DNA from: Parvivirga hydrogeniphila
GTDB taxonomy: Bacteria; Actinomycetota; Coriobacteriia; Anaerosomatales; Anaerosomataceae
Direction: 5' to 3'
Length of the DNA stretch: 64,000 nt
Assembly (NCBI RefSeq): GCF_023371205.1
Contig: NZ_JAMCCO010000001.1
Location: forward strand, 864,662-928,661
The notes below the pieces were generated by a model. It was not told the origin of the DNA. It did no database searches and saw nothing but the letters and a program-made list of their open reading frames with translations. This document shows, piece after piece, positions 9,951 through 18,259 of the stretch. Position 1 is the stretch's first letter, and each line of letters starts with the position of its first letter. The position numbers and the translations under genes are program-made.

Positions 9951-10025
9951 TCAAGGGCACCCTGGTGCAGTTGTCTTACGCTATTTTCATCGATATAGTA
10001 TGCGTATGTCGATTGGAGATCCCAC

Positions 10026-10235
10026 ATGGAGGCAGTCACCATTTCTCCCAAGTACCAGGTCGTCATCCCCAAGTCCGTTCGGAAGCAGTTGCGCCTTGTG
10101 CCGGGACAGAAGGTCCAAGTCATCGCCTACGGCGACCGGATCGAGTTCATCCCGCTGAAGCCTGCGCGCGAACTCCGCGGCATGTTGCGCGGCCTCGACA
10201 CCACCTTTGAGCGGGACCGGGAGGACCGGGTGTGA
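10026..10235 (+). CDS. vapB: VapB/AbrB-family antitoxin
   Basis: A 69-residue SpoVT/AbrB swapped-hairpin DNA-binding protein (VTISPKYQVVIPKSVRKQLR then LVPGQKVQVIAYGDRIEFIP), with a charged C-terminal tail of the kind that wraps a PIN toxin. It is the intact half of a VapBC module and would normally repress its own promoter and neutralise VapC. Its stop overlaps the vapC GTG (GTGA). The toxin is truncated by the CRISPR array, so this is probably an orphan antitoxin today. The AT-rich stretch just before it (9970-10010) may hold the promoter. Confidence 0.85.
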   Translation: MEAVTISPKYQVVIPKSVRKQLRLVPGQKVQVIAYGDRIEFIPLKPARELRGMLRGLDTTFERDREDRV

Positions 10236-10411
10236 ACGTCGTTGACTCCTCGGCCTGGCTCGAGTACTTCGGCGACGGCCCGAACGCCTCGGAGTTCGCC
10301 CCGGTGATCGAGGACCCGGATCATCTCGTCGTGCCCACGCTCACCATCTTCGAGGTGTTGTCATGGGTTCCCTGCAGACCCATCCATGCTAAGATCTCTC
10401 GGGGATGCTAG
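10232..10411 (+). pseudogene. vapC: VapC PIN-domain toxin truncated by the CRISPR array
   Basis: GTG at 10232 begins a PIN domain (MNVVDSSAWLEYFGDG) with the first catalytic Asp at residue 5. It reads on to VVPTLTIFEVL, which holds the second conserved acidic residue (Glu). At 10360 the coding sequence runs directly into the first CRISPR repeat, and the frame ends at a TAG at 10409-10411 within the first spacer. The C-terminal two-thirds, with the remaining catalytic acids, is absent on either side of the array. A deletion or an array-linked rearrangement removed it. The protein should be inactive as an RNase. Confidence 0.85.
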
Positions 10412-13205
10412 CGTCGCTCACTGGCAGTCATGGGTTCCCTGCAGACCCATCCATGCTAAGATCAGGACGAGGCGGAAGGCCGAGCAACCGCCGGTCATGG
10501 GTTCCCTGCAGACCCATCCATGCTAAGATCGATCTCGACGCTCTCCACGTTGGTGAACGTGTCATGGGTTCCCTGCAGACCCATCCATGCTAAGATCCGG
10601 CGTCGCGCCGCTTGGGCGGGTTCTTCAGTCATGGGTTCCCTGCAGACCCATCCATGCTAAGATCCAGACGCGGCGGGAAGGTCGCCGTCGTCGAGTCATG
10701 GGTTCCCTGCAGACCCATCCATGCTAAGATCGCACCGCCTCCACGACCTCGGCGGCCGTCGGTCATGGGTTCCCTGCAGACCCATCCATGCTAAGATCGG
10801 CGGGCATCCTCACGAAAGGCATGCAGATGTCATGGGTTCCCTGCAGACCCATCCATGCTAAGATCCTGCGAGGATTGTGCCTTTGCCAGGAAGCGTCATG
10901 GGTTCCCTGCAGACCCATCCATGCTAAGATCCGCGATGCGTTTCGAGGTGATGCCCATGCGGTCATGGGTTCCCTGCAGACCCATCCATGCTAAGATCGA
11001 CGCCCGTTTGAGTTGGACGTATCCGTGAGTCATGGGTTCCCTGCAGACCCATCCATGCTAAGATCCGAGCGCAAGGCGTCGATCGCGACAGGCCGGTCAT
11101 GGGTTCCCTGCAGACCCATCCATGCTAAGATCCCTGCAGCTCGCTGTCGAGCTCGCCTCGCGGTCATGGGTTCCCTGCAGACCCATCCATGCTAAGATCA
11201 CTACTTGGTAGTACCGCATGACCTGCTCCGTCATGGGTTCCCTGCAGACCCATCCATGCTAAGATCCGATCCACGCCGGCCTGGTACCCGCGCCTGTCAT
11301 GGGTTCCCTGCAGACCCATCCATGCTAAGATCGCATGGCTCGCAACGCACGACTCACGACACGTCATGGGTTCCCTGCAGACCCATCCATGCTAAGATCC
11401 CGTGCTCTCCGAGCGCTGCATCGTCTGCGGTCATGGGTTCCCTGCAGACCCATCCATGCTAAGATCAGCTGGTGGCGGTCGCCTCGGCGACGCCGCGTCA
11501 TGGGTTCCCTGCAGACCCATCCATGCTAAGATCCGCCCGCTGGGTGCGACGTCTGCGTCGAGTGTCATGGGTTCCCTGCAGACCCATCCATGCTAAGATC
11601 GTGGTTCACCAGAGGTCCGCCCACGGCGCGGTCATGGGTTCCCTGCAGACCCATCCATGCTAAGATCCCGTGACCGTCTCCTCTCCTGCCGGGTTCAGTC
11701 ATGGGTTCCCTGCAGACCCATCCATGCTAAGATCTTCTCGAACGTCTCGAAGTCGTAGCGCGCGTCATGGGTTCCCTGCAGACCCATCCATGCTAAGATC
11801 GTCCTGTTTCTGTACTAACCATGGTGTTGTGTCATGGGTTCCCTGCAGACCCATCCATGCTAAGATCCCGAAACGCTGTATGAGACGAACGATACGAAGT
11901 CATGGGTTCCCTGCAGACCCATCCATGCTAAGATCTCAGCATCTGACAGACATCTTCTTTCCGCAGTCATGGGTTCCCTGCAGACCCATCCATGCTAAGA
12001 TCCCAGTGCTTGCAGGTGACGAGTTCGATTACGTCATGGGTTCCCTGCAGACCCATCCATGCTAAGATCCCTCGGCCTCGTCCTGGTAGAGCTCGCCGCG
12101 TCATGGGTTCCCTGCAGACCCATCCATGCTAAGATCGGCGCTTCTGCGTGAACTACGGCTCGCCTGGTCATGGGTTCCCTGCAGACCCATCCATGCTAAG
12201 ATCCGGTTCGCCGATGAGGACATGGTGACGGACGTCATGGGTTCCCTGCAGACCCATCCATGCTAAGATCAAGGCATCACCGCGCTCGCGCGCTCCGGCG
12301 GTCATGGGTTCCCTGCAGACCCATCCATGCTAAGATCGCTGCCGTGTAGTCCCTCACTTCCATGGTGGTCATGGGTTCCCTGCAGACCCATCCATGCTAA
12401 GATCGGCCGAGGCGCGGGGAGCGGAGGCGAGCGGTCATGGGTTCCCTGCAGACCCATCCATGCTAAGATCATAGCGGCCGTAGTCCTTGACGGCCTTGCG
12501 GTCATGGGTTCCCTGCAGACCCATCCATGCTAAGATCCTAGTCGAAGCCGAGAGCGATGATCCGTAGTCATGGGTTCCCTGCAGACCCATCCATGCTAAG
12601 ATCTCAAGGCCTCCGGCGGGGGGGCACCCCCCGGTCATGGGTTCCCTGCAGACCCATCCATGCTAAGATCCGCTTCGTAGATGGCCTCGTCTGTCATGGT
12701 GTCATGGGTTCCCTGCAGACCCATCCATGCTAAGATCGAGGGCGTTCAGGTTCGTCCGCGCCTTGAGTCATGGGTTCCCTGCAGACCCATCCATGCTAAG
12801 ATCTGCGCCGCTTCGATTGCAGCTCTTCCTGGCGTCATGGGTTCCCTGCAGACCCATCCATGCTAAGATCCGCACGCAATCTATCCGGTGCTGATTCAGG
12901 GTCATGGGTTCCCTGCAGACCCATCCATGCTAAGATCTGATAGCGCGGAGGATGGAGTAGTTGCGGGGTCATGGGTTCCCTGCAGACCCATCCATGCTAA
13001 GATCGTTCCAGGTTCAGGGTGCACATGGCTCATGGTCATGGGTTCCCTGCAGACCCATCCATGCTAAGATCGACCCTTATCCGGGACGGCGAGGCCTCTC
13101 TGTCATGGGTTCCCTGCAGACCCATCCATGCTAAGATCTCGCATTGCACGCGTTCGTCGCGTCGCGCAGTCATGGGTTCCCTGCAGACCCATCCATGCTA
13201 AGATC
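10360..13205 (+). CRISPR. Type II-C CRISPR array, 43 repeats / 42 spacers
   Basis: Forty-three copies of a 37-base repeat start at 10360, 10427, 10494 and so on to 13169. Each begins GTCATGGGTTCCCTGCAG and ends CCATCCATGCTAAGATC. By eye all copies are identical, including both terminal ones. Spacers are 30 bases, except the 8th, 14th, 21st, 31st, 33rd and 36th (29) and the 23rd (31), and all differ. The final G of each unit's start and the final C are invariant, so the repeat is 37 rather than the usual 36. The TGCTAAGAT at repeat positions 28-36 is an extended -10 element pointing into each spacer on the + strand. No AT-rich leader is seen at either end: the left flank is vapC and the right flank is a terminator and cas2. 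Confidence 0.98.
10387..10395 (+). promoter_or_regulatory. Repeat-embedded extended -10 promoter (first of 43)
   Basis: TGCTAAGAT, at positions 28-36 of every repeat, fits TGnTAnnnT. Transcription would start about 6-7 bases into the following spacer and give crRNAs with roughly 24-nt guides. This parallels the TGCTACAAT and TGGTAAAAT ends of Neisseria and Campylobacter type II-C repeats, which are known or proposed promoters. There is no recognisable -35, which extended -10 promoters can do without. The same element recurs in all 43 repeats. Activity is inferred. Confidence 0.6.
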
Positions 13206-13215
13206 CGAGCATGGA

Positions 13216-13249
13216 AAAGCCCCAGGTCAGAATGCTGATCTGGGGCTTT
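13216..13249. terminator. Bidirectional terminator between array and cas2
   Basis: A 15-base stem (AAAGCCCCAGGTCAG against CTGATCTGGGGCTTT, one G-U type mismatch) with an AATG loop. On the - strand it ends GGGGCTTTTCC and on the + strand GGGGCTTTGC, so it can stop the cas operon coming from the right and crRNA transcripts coming from the left. The two units are convergent here. Confidence 0.85.
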
Positions 13250-13271
13250 GCATTGCCGCAAATCTGGCCGT

Positions 13272-13589
13272 TTAGAAGGTCAGTTGCTCGTACGCGCACT
13301 GTTTTTCCTCGGGTTTCTGCTGTCCGAGCAGCACTTCTATTGATGCGTACTGCTTCTCCGTCACGACCATGCATCGCACGCTCCCTTTGGGAGGCAGGTG
13401 CGCCTTCAGACGCGCGAGATGCATCTCCGTCCGATCGAGTCCGCCGCACGCGCGGCCGTAGACAGAGAACTGTATCGGATAGTACCCGTCGCGGAGCAGG
13501 AAGCGGCGGAACTCGGCGTAGTGGCGCTTGTCTCGCCGCGTCTTCACTGGCAAGTCGAAGAAGACTATGAGCCGCATCAGACGACCCAT
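13272..13589 (-). CDS. cas2: CRISPR-associated endonuclease Cas2
   Basis: A 105-residue ferredoxin-fold Cas2, the structural partner of Cas1 in spacer integration. The N-terminus MGRLMRLIVFFDLPVKTRR carries the conserved Asp (residue 12) after the first strand, and FSVYGRACGG is typical of type II Cas2. It starts 7 bases after the cas1 stop; an alternative start is the Met at residue 5. It is the last gene of the cas operon, ending 22 bases before the shared terminator. No cas4 or csn2 is present. Confidence 0.92.
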   Translation of the reverse strand: MGRLMRLIVFFDLPVKTRRDKRHYAEFRRFLLRDGYYPIQFSVYGRACGGLDRTEMHLARLKAHLPPKGSVRCMVVTEKQYASIEVLLGQQKPEEKQCAYEQLTF

Positions 13590-13596
13590 CCCGGCC

Positions 13597-14502
13597 CTAC
13601 TCGTATCGGCGGACTTCTCCCCCGACCAGCTCAGGAAGGCTCACTTTGCGGTGGTCTCGCGCGAGCACGGCGCGGGCGTACGACTCTGCAACCTCCTGAG
13701 CTGCTGTGGATATGCAGTACGCATTTCCATATATCGAGCACTCCAGCCGGAGGGTTGAGAGCAAATACGACCGGTATTCGGAAGTAAGTTCGCGCTCGGT
13801 CTGCGGAGGCTGGCTGAACACCATGAGGTCCACGAACGGTCGGAACACCTCGACGAAATCGTCCGCGAGGTTGAACGGGTTGGCTGCTCCTCTGTGGCCG
13901 ACGCCCAGAGCGCACTGCAGTCCTGTCGAAGCCAAAGACCGCGCGACCGCGGCACGGACCACGGCGTACCCGTAGTCGAGCGCGGCACTGGTGGAACTTT
14001 CGGAGCGGCGCTTGAATCCAGGCCCGAGGAACTTGAAGTACTCTCGGGCGGCGTACGCTTCACGCCCGGTGGAGTCGCCCGACTTGACCGTGGCAGCGAT
14101 CTGACGCAGCTTCTCGCTCCCTGGTCTGCCGAGCTCATCGAGGCACCGTGCTGCATTGCGGATCTTCTGCTGGACGATTCGTTGCCACACGCGCTTCTTG
14201 AACGGTTCCGTCAGGTCGATTTGAGCTTGCAAGAGCGGGGGGATGCGAGGGTTCTGGGCATAGGGGAGAAGGACACCGCACGGCGTGTGCTTGCGGTCGA
14301 CCACGAGCAGAGCGATGCCCCGAGTCGCAAGTTCGCTCAAGACGGGGACGCTCACGCTCCCTTGCGGCGATTCGATGAGTATGGTGTCGATATCTTCGAT
14401 GGGCAGGGTGAGCTGTCGGTCATCACGCTCGAGGTGCAGGTTGCCATCACGCACCACCAGGCGCGCGTCCGAGGTGACGATGAGAGTCCGCCAGCCGGCC
14501 AT
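13597..14502 (-). CDS. cas1: CRISPR-associated integrase Cas1
   Basis: A 301-residue Cas1 that, with Cas2, cuts and joins new spacers into the array. The N-terminal beta domain (SDARLVVRDGNLHLERDD) leads to the alpha-helical catalytic domain. The metal ligands are Glu148 (TGREAYAAREYF), His203 (LGVGHRGAANPF) and Glu218 (DDFVEVFRPFVD). Length and order (cas9-cas1-cas2) are typical of type II-C. It begins 5 bases after cas9, which implies one transcript. Confidence 0.95.
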   Translation of the reverse strand: MAGWRTLIVTSDARLVVRDGNLHLERDDRQLTLPIEDIDTILIESPQGSVSVPVLSELATRGIALLVVDRKHTPCGVLLPYAQNPRIPPLLQAQIDLTEPFKKRVWQRIVQQKIRNAARCLDELGRPGSEKLRQIAATVKSGDSTGREAYAAREYFKFLGPGFKRRSESSTSAALDYGYAVVRAAVARSLASTGLQCALGVGHRGAANPFNLADDFVEVFRPFVDLMVFSQPPQTERELTSEYRSYLLSTLRLECSIYGNAYCISTAAQEVAESYARAVLARDHRKVSLPELVGGEVRRYE

Positions 14503-14507
14503 GGGCG

Positions 14508-17500
14508 CTACAAGGGGCGCTTACCGGGTCGCTTGACGGTGCTCACTTCTCCCAGGAGACCGACGTCGATTTTTTCGATTCTGTCGGCAGTCTTGGGCGA
14601 TACGCGCACAGCATCTACTTTTCCATCGGGTGCGCGATTCGCGCGATCGTGCAAGTTGCCCTCTATTCTTACGTTGGCCACATCGAACGATGTCATGTAC
14701 AGCAGCGGCCCGGCCTTGTCTTTCTCGTGCCACACGCGGAAGTAGTCGCCTTTATACAGTGAGAACAAGAACTCATAAGTGTTGTCTATCACGAGCCACT
14801 CCGATTCAGGTTTTCCCTTTAGCGCAGCTTTGTTTGGCACCCAGCCAGCGGCGATATCAGCGGCGTAGACCGGCACCACGTGATGCTGCATGCGGCCGGT
14901 CTTGCTTGGTTTCCGGTAGATGTCCAACCGGACAATCCTGTCACGCTCGGCGAGTCCGCTACGCACCACTACCCCTGAGCGAGCTTTCGTGAACAGCCGG
15001 ATGCTCCGCACCACAGGTCCCGGAGACCCGTCGTTGGTCGGCATGCGCAGCGGCTCAGCTTGGGCGCCGAACGCCCGCTCGGCCCACGTCTTGCCGGTCT
15101 CGTGCTCGACGGCGCGCAGGCGCTCGCGGATCAACTGGTACAGCCGCCAGTTGGCTTCCTCGTCCACCAAGATGGGGGAGGGCTCCTCGAGGATGTCTCG
15201 TATCTGGGAGTCGCTGAGTTGCGTCAGCTTGGTGCGCCGCGTCGGCCGCGGATCGTTGGGGGCGAGCGCGACACGCCCGCGCTCCGGCAGCTCGCCAAGC
15301 GCCTTCCTGACGTGTTTCAGGGAGTAAATCGTCTCCTTATGGCCGCGGCCGGACATGCGGCGGTTCGGCATCCTTGAGACCACGATGCCCTGCACCGCCT
15401 CGATGACGTCTTCGCGGAAGCCTGGCCACGGCTCCAATACGGGAGGTTCAGCAACCTCGCCGGTCAGCGGGTCAACCCAGCGTCCGTCTGGCGTCTTCTC
15501 GTAGGACTCGCGTGCTTTGAAGTACCGGGCCATACGGTGCACCATCTTGTGGTCGGCAAGCGCGCAGAGCGTCGCGTCGATGGCGTGGTGCGTGTCGCTC
15601 GCCTGGCGGTCCTTCTCTTCGCCGAGACCCAAGTGCCACCTCAAGTCGTTCGTCATCCTGCCATTCACCGAAAGGACGCGGCTCTCCGGGACGTCGAGGT
15701 GGTCTTTGAGGATGCCCAGGAAGTAGCGGGCTGCGTACTGCGTGGAGACCAGATACCGGCCCTGGAGCTCGCGGCGCTGCTCTTCGGTCAGCTCCTCGGT
15801 GAGAAGCAGGCGCTTCTTCTTCGACGGCATCTGCGAGCTTTGCACCCATGCGCTGTACCGCTCGAAGTGCGCATCACCGTGCGCGCGCCGCACGTACACC
15901 GCGGCGAGCTCATCGCCCTTGTTACGGTTCTCGCCCGCCAAGACCAGCACCTTGTTCGCCATCGAATCGTCGAACGACACGCTGCGTGGCACGGCATGGT
16001 CGATCTCGGTGTACGAGCCGTCGGTGAGAACCCGCTGAAGATCAAGCTCCTTGAGGGAGTATGCGCACTTGCCGCCCTGTTGCTCGTACAGGAAGTACTT
16101 GCGCCACACGCGTTCAGGCACCGCGCCTGGAGCGATCTCGCGGATTCGATCGAAGATGCGCTCCTTCTCTCTGCGGTTCTTGAGCTGCTCTTGCTCGATC
16201 TCGCGTCGCTTCGATGGGCTGATCGCCGCTTCGCGCGCAAGCTCGACCGCGACGCGTGACGGGAGCCCGTATTCGGCGACGATTGCGTTGACGACCTTGC
16301 GCGCTTGCGTGAGCGCGCGCTTCACGTTGGGGTTGGTGATGGAGTTGAAGTCCTCCAGCGTGTCGAGCGGTGGGATTCGGTCGGACTTCGTCCCGACCTG
16401 CCGCTGCGAGTGGTTGTAGCCGGCCGCCTCGCAGGCCTCGCTGTACAGCATGCCCTGCTCGAGGTAGGGGATGAGGGTGCGCATGGCCTTGAGAGACAGC
16501 CGCCCATGTCCGTCGAAGACCACTGAGTCTGCCAGCTTGCGGGCGGCGCCGTCCTCGATGCCGAGTTCGACCAGCGCAGCGTAGGCCGAGTCTTTGCGCA
16601 GCCAGTAGGTGAGCCGACTGGCGACCTCGTCGAGCAGCTCGATGTCGGAGCGCAAGCGCTGCCAGGTTGCGGGGAAGTCCTTCTCGAGCGCGCTTCTGAG
16701 CTTGTGGTACGACTCGAGCTTCAGCAGTATCTCGTTCTGCATGTCGGCGAGCGTCTTGCCCCGCTTGCGCCCGCGCACCTCGAAGAGCCAGCCGTCTTCC
16801 ACGCCGAGCGCTTTGAGGGCTCGCTTGTACTTCAGATCCTTGACCTCGAGGGCCTCCTCGAACAGCAGCGCGATCTCCTCAGGATCCAAGCGTCGCCTCG
16901 ATCCGGAGGTGTGCGTGAGCGACTGGTTCACGAGCGTCTGGAGCGCCATGAACTTCTGGAATGTGAAGGTGGCTTTGGGGGCGCGGCGTTCTTCGGGCTC
17001 GAGGAAGCAGCGGCCGACCTTGCGCATGAGCTCATCGCCTTCGGCCAGGCGCGGCGGCTCATCGACGATCTCGACGTAGGCGTCCTCCATCTCCTTGGTG
17101 GCATACGGGTTGCCGAGCCGCCGCTGCGCCTCGAACAGCGTGCGGGCCTCGGCGATGAGATCGTCTCGTCCGATCGTGCAGATGTACTGGCCGCCCTTGT
17201 TCCGGCGCTGCTCGCCGTACGGCCAGTCCGGCGATTCCAGGTACTCGGCCACCGTCCGGTAGCCGTGCGCAACCATCCCATCGTGGATGCCCTTCACGCC
17301 GCTCAGCATCTCGCCGAGCTTCTTCTTCTCCTCCTGGTCGGCTGTCTCGAGTTCTCCACGCTTCGTGGACTTGAAGCCGCGGTGCCGGGCGATGTGAAAC
17401 AGCGCTCGCGCCCACTCGCGCGGCTCGAGCAACCGGTCGAGGCCCTGCACTCTGAGCTGCCAGGGCGTCAGGTCGTCGGGCCACGTGCGGAGGAAGTCTT

Positions 17501-17774
17501 CGAGCTCGTCGCGGCTGCTCACGAGCCCGTGCTGAGCGAACAGCTCTGCGACGCGGCGCAAACGGCGCTTCCGGTTGCGGAGGCGGCGCCGCTGGCTCCG
17601 CGCGACGCGACGCTCCTCAGCAGGCGTCGTCGCGTTCGCGGCTTCTTTTCGGACGGCGTCGAAGGCCCTCACGCCGAGCCGAACGAGCCGGACAGGCTCG
17701 TCAGCGTCGTTCAGCTCGACGACGCTCCAGCCGACGCTCTCGCTTCCGATGTCGAGACCCAACGAGTAGCGCAT
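14508..17774 (-). CDS. cas9: Type II-C Cas9 nuclease (compact, GeoCas9-like)
   Basis: A 1088-residue RNA-guided DNA endonuclease. RuvC-I is at the N-terminus (MRYSLGLDIGSESVGWSVVE, Asp8). An Arg-rich bridge helix follows (about 52-76, RRVARSQRRRLRNRKRRLRR). RuvC-II has Glu511 (VAVELAREA). The HNH domain contains CAYS (570-573), EIDHAVPRSVSFDD (His593), NKVLVLAGENRNKGD. RuvC-III is DTHHAIDATL (His730, Asp733). A divergent PAM-interacting region ends the protein. Length and many local blocks (RALTQARKVVNAI, RAPKATFTFQ, NGRMTNDLRW) resemble Geobacillus Cas9 (about 1087 residues). All catalytic residues are present. I chose ATG 17774 because the family starts at MRY; the frame is open 26 codons further upstream without support. 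A GGGGGTG precedes the start. Confidence 0.95.
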   Translation of the reverse strand: MRYSLGLDIGSESVGWSVVELNDADEPVRLVRLGVRAFDAVRKEAANATTPAEERRVARSQRRRLRNRKRRLRRVAELFAQHGLVSSRDELEDFLRTWPDDLTPWQLRVQGLDRLLEPREWARALFHIARHRGFKSTKRGELETADQEEKKKLGEMLSGVKGIHDGMVAHGYRTVAEYLESPDWPYGEQRRNKGGQYICTIGRDDLIAEARTLFEAQRRLGNPYATKEMEDAYVEIVDEPPRLAEGDELMRKVGRCFLEPEERRAPKATFTFQKFMALQTLVNQSLTHTSGSRRRLDPEEIALLFEEALEVKDLKYKRALKALGVEDGWLFEVRGRKRGKTLADMQNEILLKLESYHKLRSALEKDFPATWQRLRSDIELLDEVASRLTYWLRKDSAYAALVELGIEDGAARKLADSVVFDGHGRLSLKAMRTLIPYLEQGMLYSEACEAAGYNHSQRQVGTKSDRIPPLDTLEDFNSITNPNVKRALTQARKVVNAIVAEYGLPSRVAVELAREAAISPSKRREIEQEQLKNRREKERIFDRIREIAPGAVPERVWRKYFLYEQQGGKCAYSLKELDLQRVLTDGSYTEIDHAVPRSVSFDDSMANKVLVLAGENRNKGDELAAVYVRRAHGDAHFERYSAWVQSSQMPSKKKRLLLTEELTEEQRRELQGRYLVSTQYAARYFLGILKDHLDVPESRVLSVNGRMTNDLRWHLGLGEEKDRQASDTHHAIDATLCALADHKMVHRMARYFKARESYEKTPDGRWVDPLTGEVAEPPVLEPWPGFREDVIEAVQGIVVSRMPNRRMSGRGHKETIYSLKHVRKALGELPERGRVALAPNDPRPTRRTKLTQLSDSQIRDILEEPSPILVDEEANWRLYQLIRERLRAVEHETGKTWAERAFGAQAEPLRMPTNDGSPGPVVRSIRLFTKARSGVVVRSGLAERDRIVRLDIYRKPSKTGRMQHHVVPVYAADIAAGWVPNKAALKGKPESEWLVIDNTYEFLFSLYKGDYFRVWHEKDKAGPLLYMTSFDVANVRIEGNLHDRANRAPDGKVDAVRVSPKTADRIEKIDVGLLGEVSTVKRPGKRPL

Positions 17775-17827
17775 GTGCAACACCCCCGGTATCTGACGCA
17801 GCACGCTGCTGCGAGCCATGCGCTGAA

Positions 17828-17856
17828 AGCATATCCCGAAGGTCTGACACATGCAA
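17828..17856 (-). promoter_or_regulatory. Possible cas operon promoter
   Basis: On the - strand TTGCAT (17851-17856) and TATGCT (17828-17833) stand 17 bases apart, placing a start about 50 bases before the cas9 ATG. The -35 matches weakly and the -10 matches 4 of 6. It is plausible because the tracrRNA terminator upstream would block read-through. Confidence 0.35.
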
Positions 17857-17880
17857 AGAATGGAATCGCGGACGGAGCGC

Positions 17881-17967
17881 CGGTCCGAATCCGACGGCGG
17901 AACGGGCCTGGATCCGGGTCCGAAGGCGGAACGGGCCTGGATCCGGGTCCGAAGGCGGAACGGGCGG
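17881..17967. repeat. Three tandem 29-base repeats between tracrRNA and cas9
   Basis: Three adjacent 29-base units (17881-17909, 17910-17938, 17939-17967). Copies 2 and 3 differ only in the last two bases; copy 1 matches at about 24 of 29. The shared core is GGCGGAACGGGC preceded by TCCG repeats. They fill the space between the tracrRNA end and the putative cas9 promoter. Function is unknown: a protein-binding array or simple slippage expansion are both possible. Confidence 0.8.
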
Positions 17968-17977
17968 AATCCGGCCC

Positions 17978-18069
17978 CAAGAAAACGGATACCCCCGGAG
18001 CCGAAGCCTCGGGGGGCTACCGTGCGGCGCTGAAGGCGGAGCCAACAGCGTTATCATGGGAACCCTGCA
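17978..18069 (-). ncRNA. tracrRNA for the type II-C Cas9
   Basis: Read on the - strand, the RNA would begin TCTGCAGGGTTCCCATGA (18069-18052). This pairs with the first part of the CRISPR repeat (bases 2-19) at 16 of 18 positions, the exceptions being a central pair of U-U mismatches. The nexus-like region (CGCTG...CAGCG) follows. Then comes a terminator stem at 17992-18015 (CCCCCGAGGC, loop TTCG, GCTCCGGGGG) and a T-rich run (GTTTTCTT, to about 17979). Size is about 92 nt, comparable to other II-C tracrRNAs. A strong promoter sits directly upstream. It lies between cas9 and rpsA, on the cas9 strand. Confidence 0.88.
17979..18015 (-). terminator. tracrRNA terminator with UUCG tetraloop
   Basis: A 10-base stem with one A-C mismatch closed by C(UUCG)G, followed on the - strand by GGTATCCGTTTTCTT. 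A classic intrinsic terminator that would also form the 3' stem of the tracrRNA, separating it from cas9. Confidence 0.85.
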
Positions 18070-18074
18070 GAGCC

Positions 18075-18103
18075 TTTATAGCAAGGCCGGCATCTCTCGT
18101 CAA
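18075..18103 (-). promoter_or_regulatory. tracrRNA promoter
   Basis: TTGACG (18098-18103) and TATAAA (18075-18080) on the - strand with exactly 17 bases between them. The -10 is also extended (TGCTATAAA). The predicted start at about 18069 falls on the first paired base of the anti-repeat. It is among the best sigma-70-type promoters in the window. Confidence 0.85.
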
Positions 18104-18259
18104 CGACCTTTCAGTTCTCCCGCGCTTCGCTCTACCCAACACACGCGCTCGCGTGGTACCATCATCAGGCTTGTGCGGACCCGCACGGGCAGGAGTACTG
18201 TAGGCCCCCGAGATGCATGTACGGAAAGCAGTCGACCGAGACGAGTACGTGAGGATCGG

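Noticed and set aside
10405-13201. Many 60-130 codon open frames in the array containing HGFPADPSMLRS, SWVPCRPIHAKI or ILAWMGLQGTHD
   Set aside because: They are translations of the CRISPR repeat in different frames; the periodic motif has the 67-base spacing of the array.
10360-13205. Self-targeting spacers
   Set aside because: I compared spacers by eye with the rest of the window and found no convincing match; an exact search could still find one.
13206-14502. cas4 or csn2 gene in the cas operon
   Set aside because: Only cas9, cas1 and cas2 are present, which fixes the subtype as II-C.
18052-18069. The repeat-like sequence at 18052-18069 as a stray, degenerate CRISPR repeat
   Set aside because: Repeat-like on the + strand, but with a promoter and terminator on the - strand it is the tracrRNA anti-repeat.
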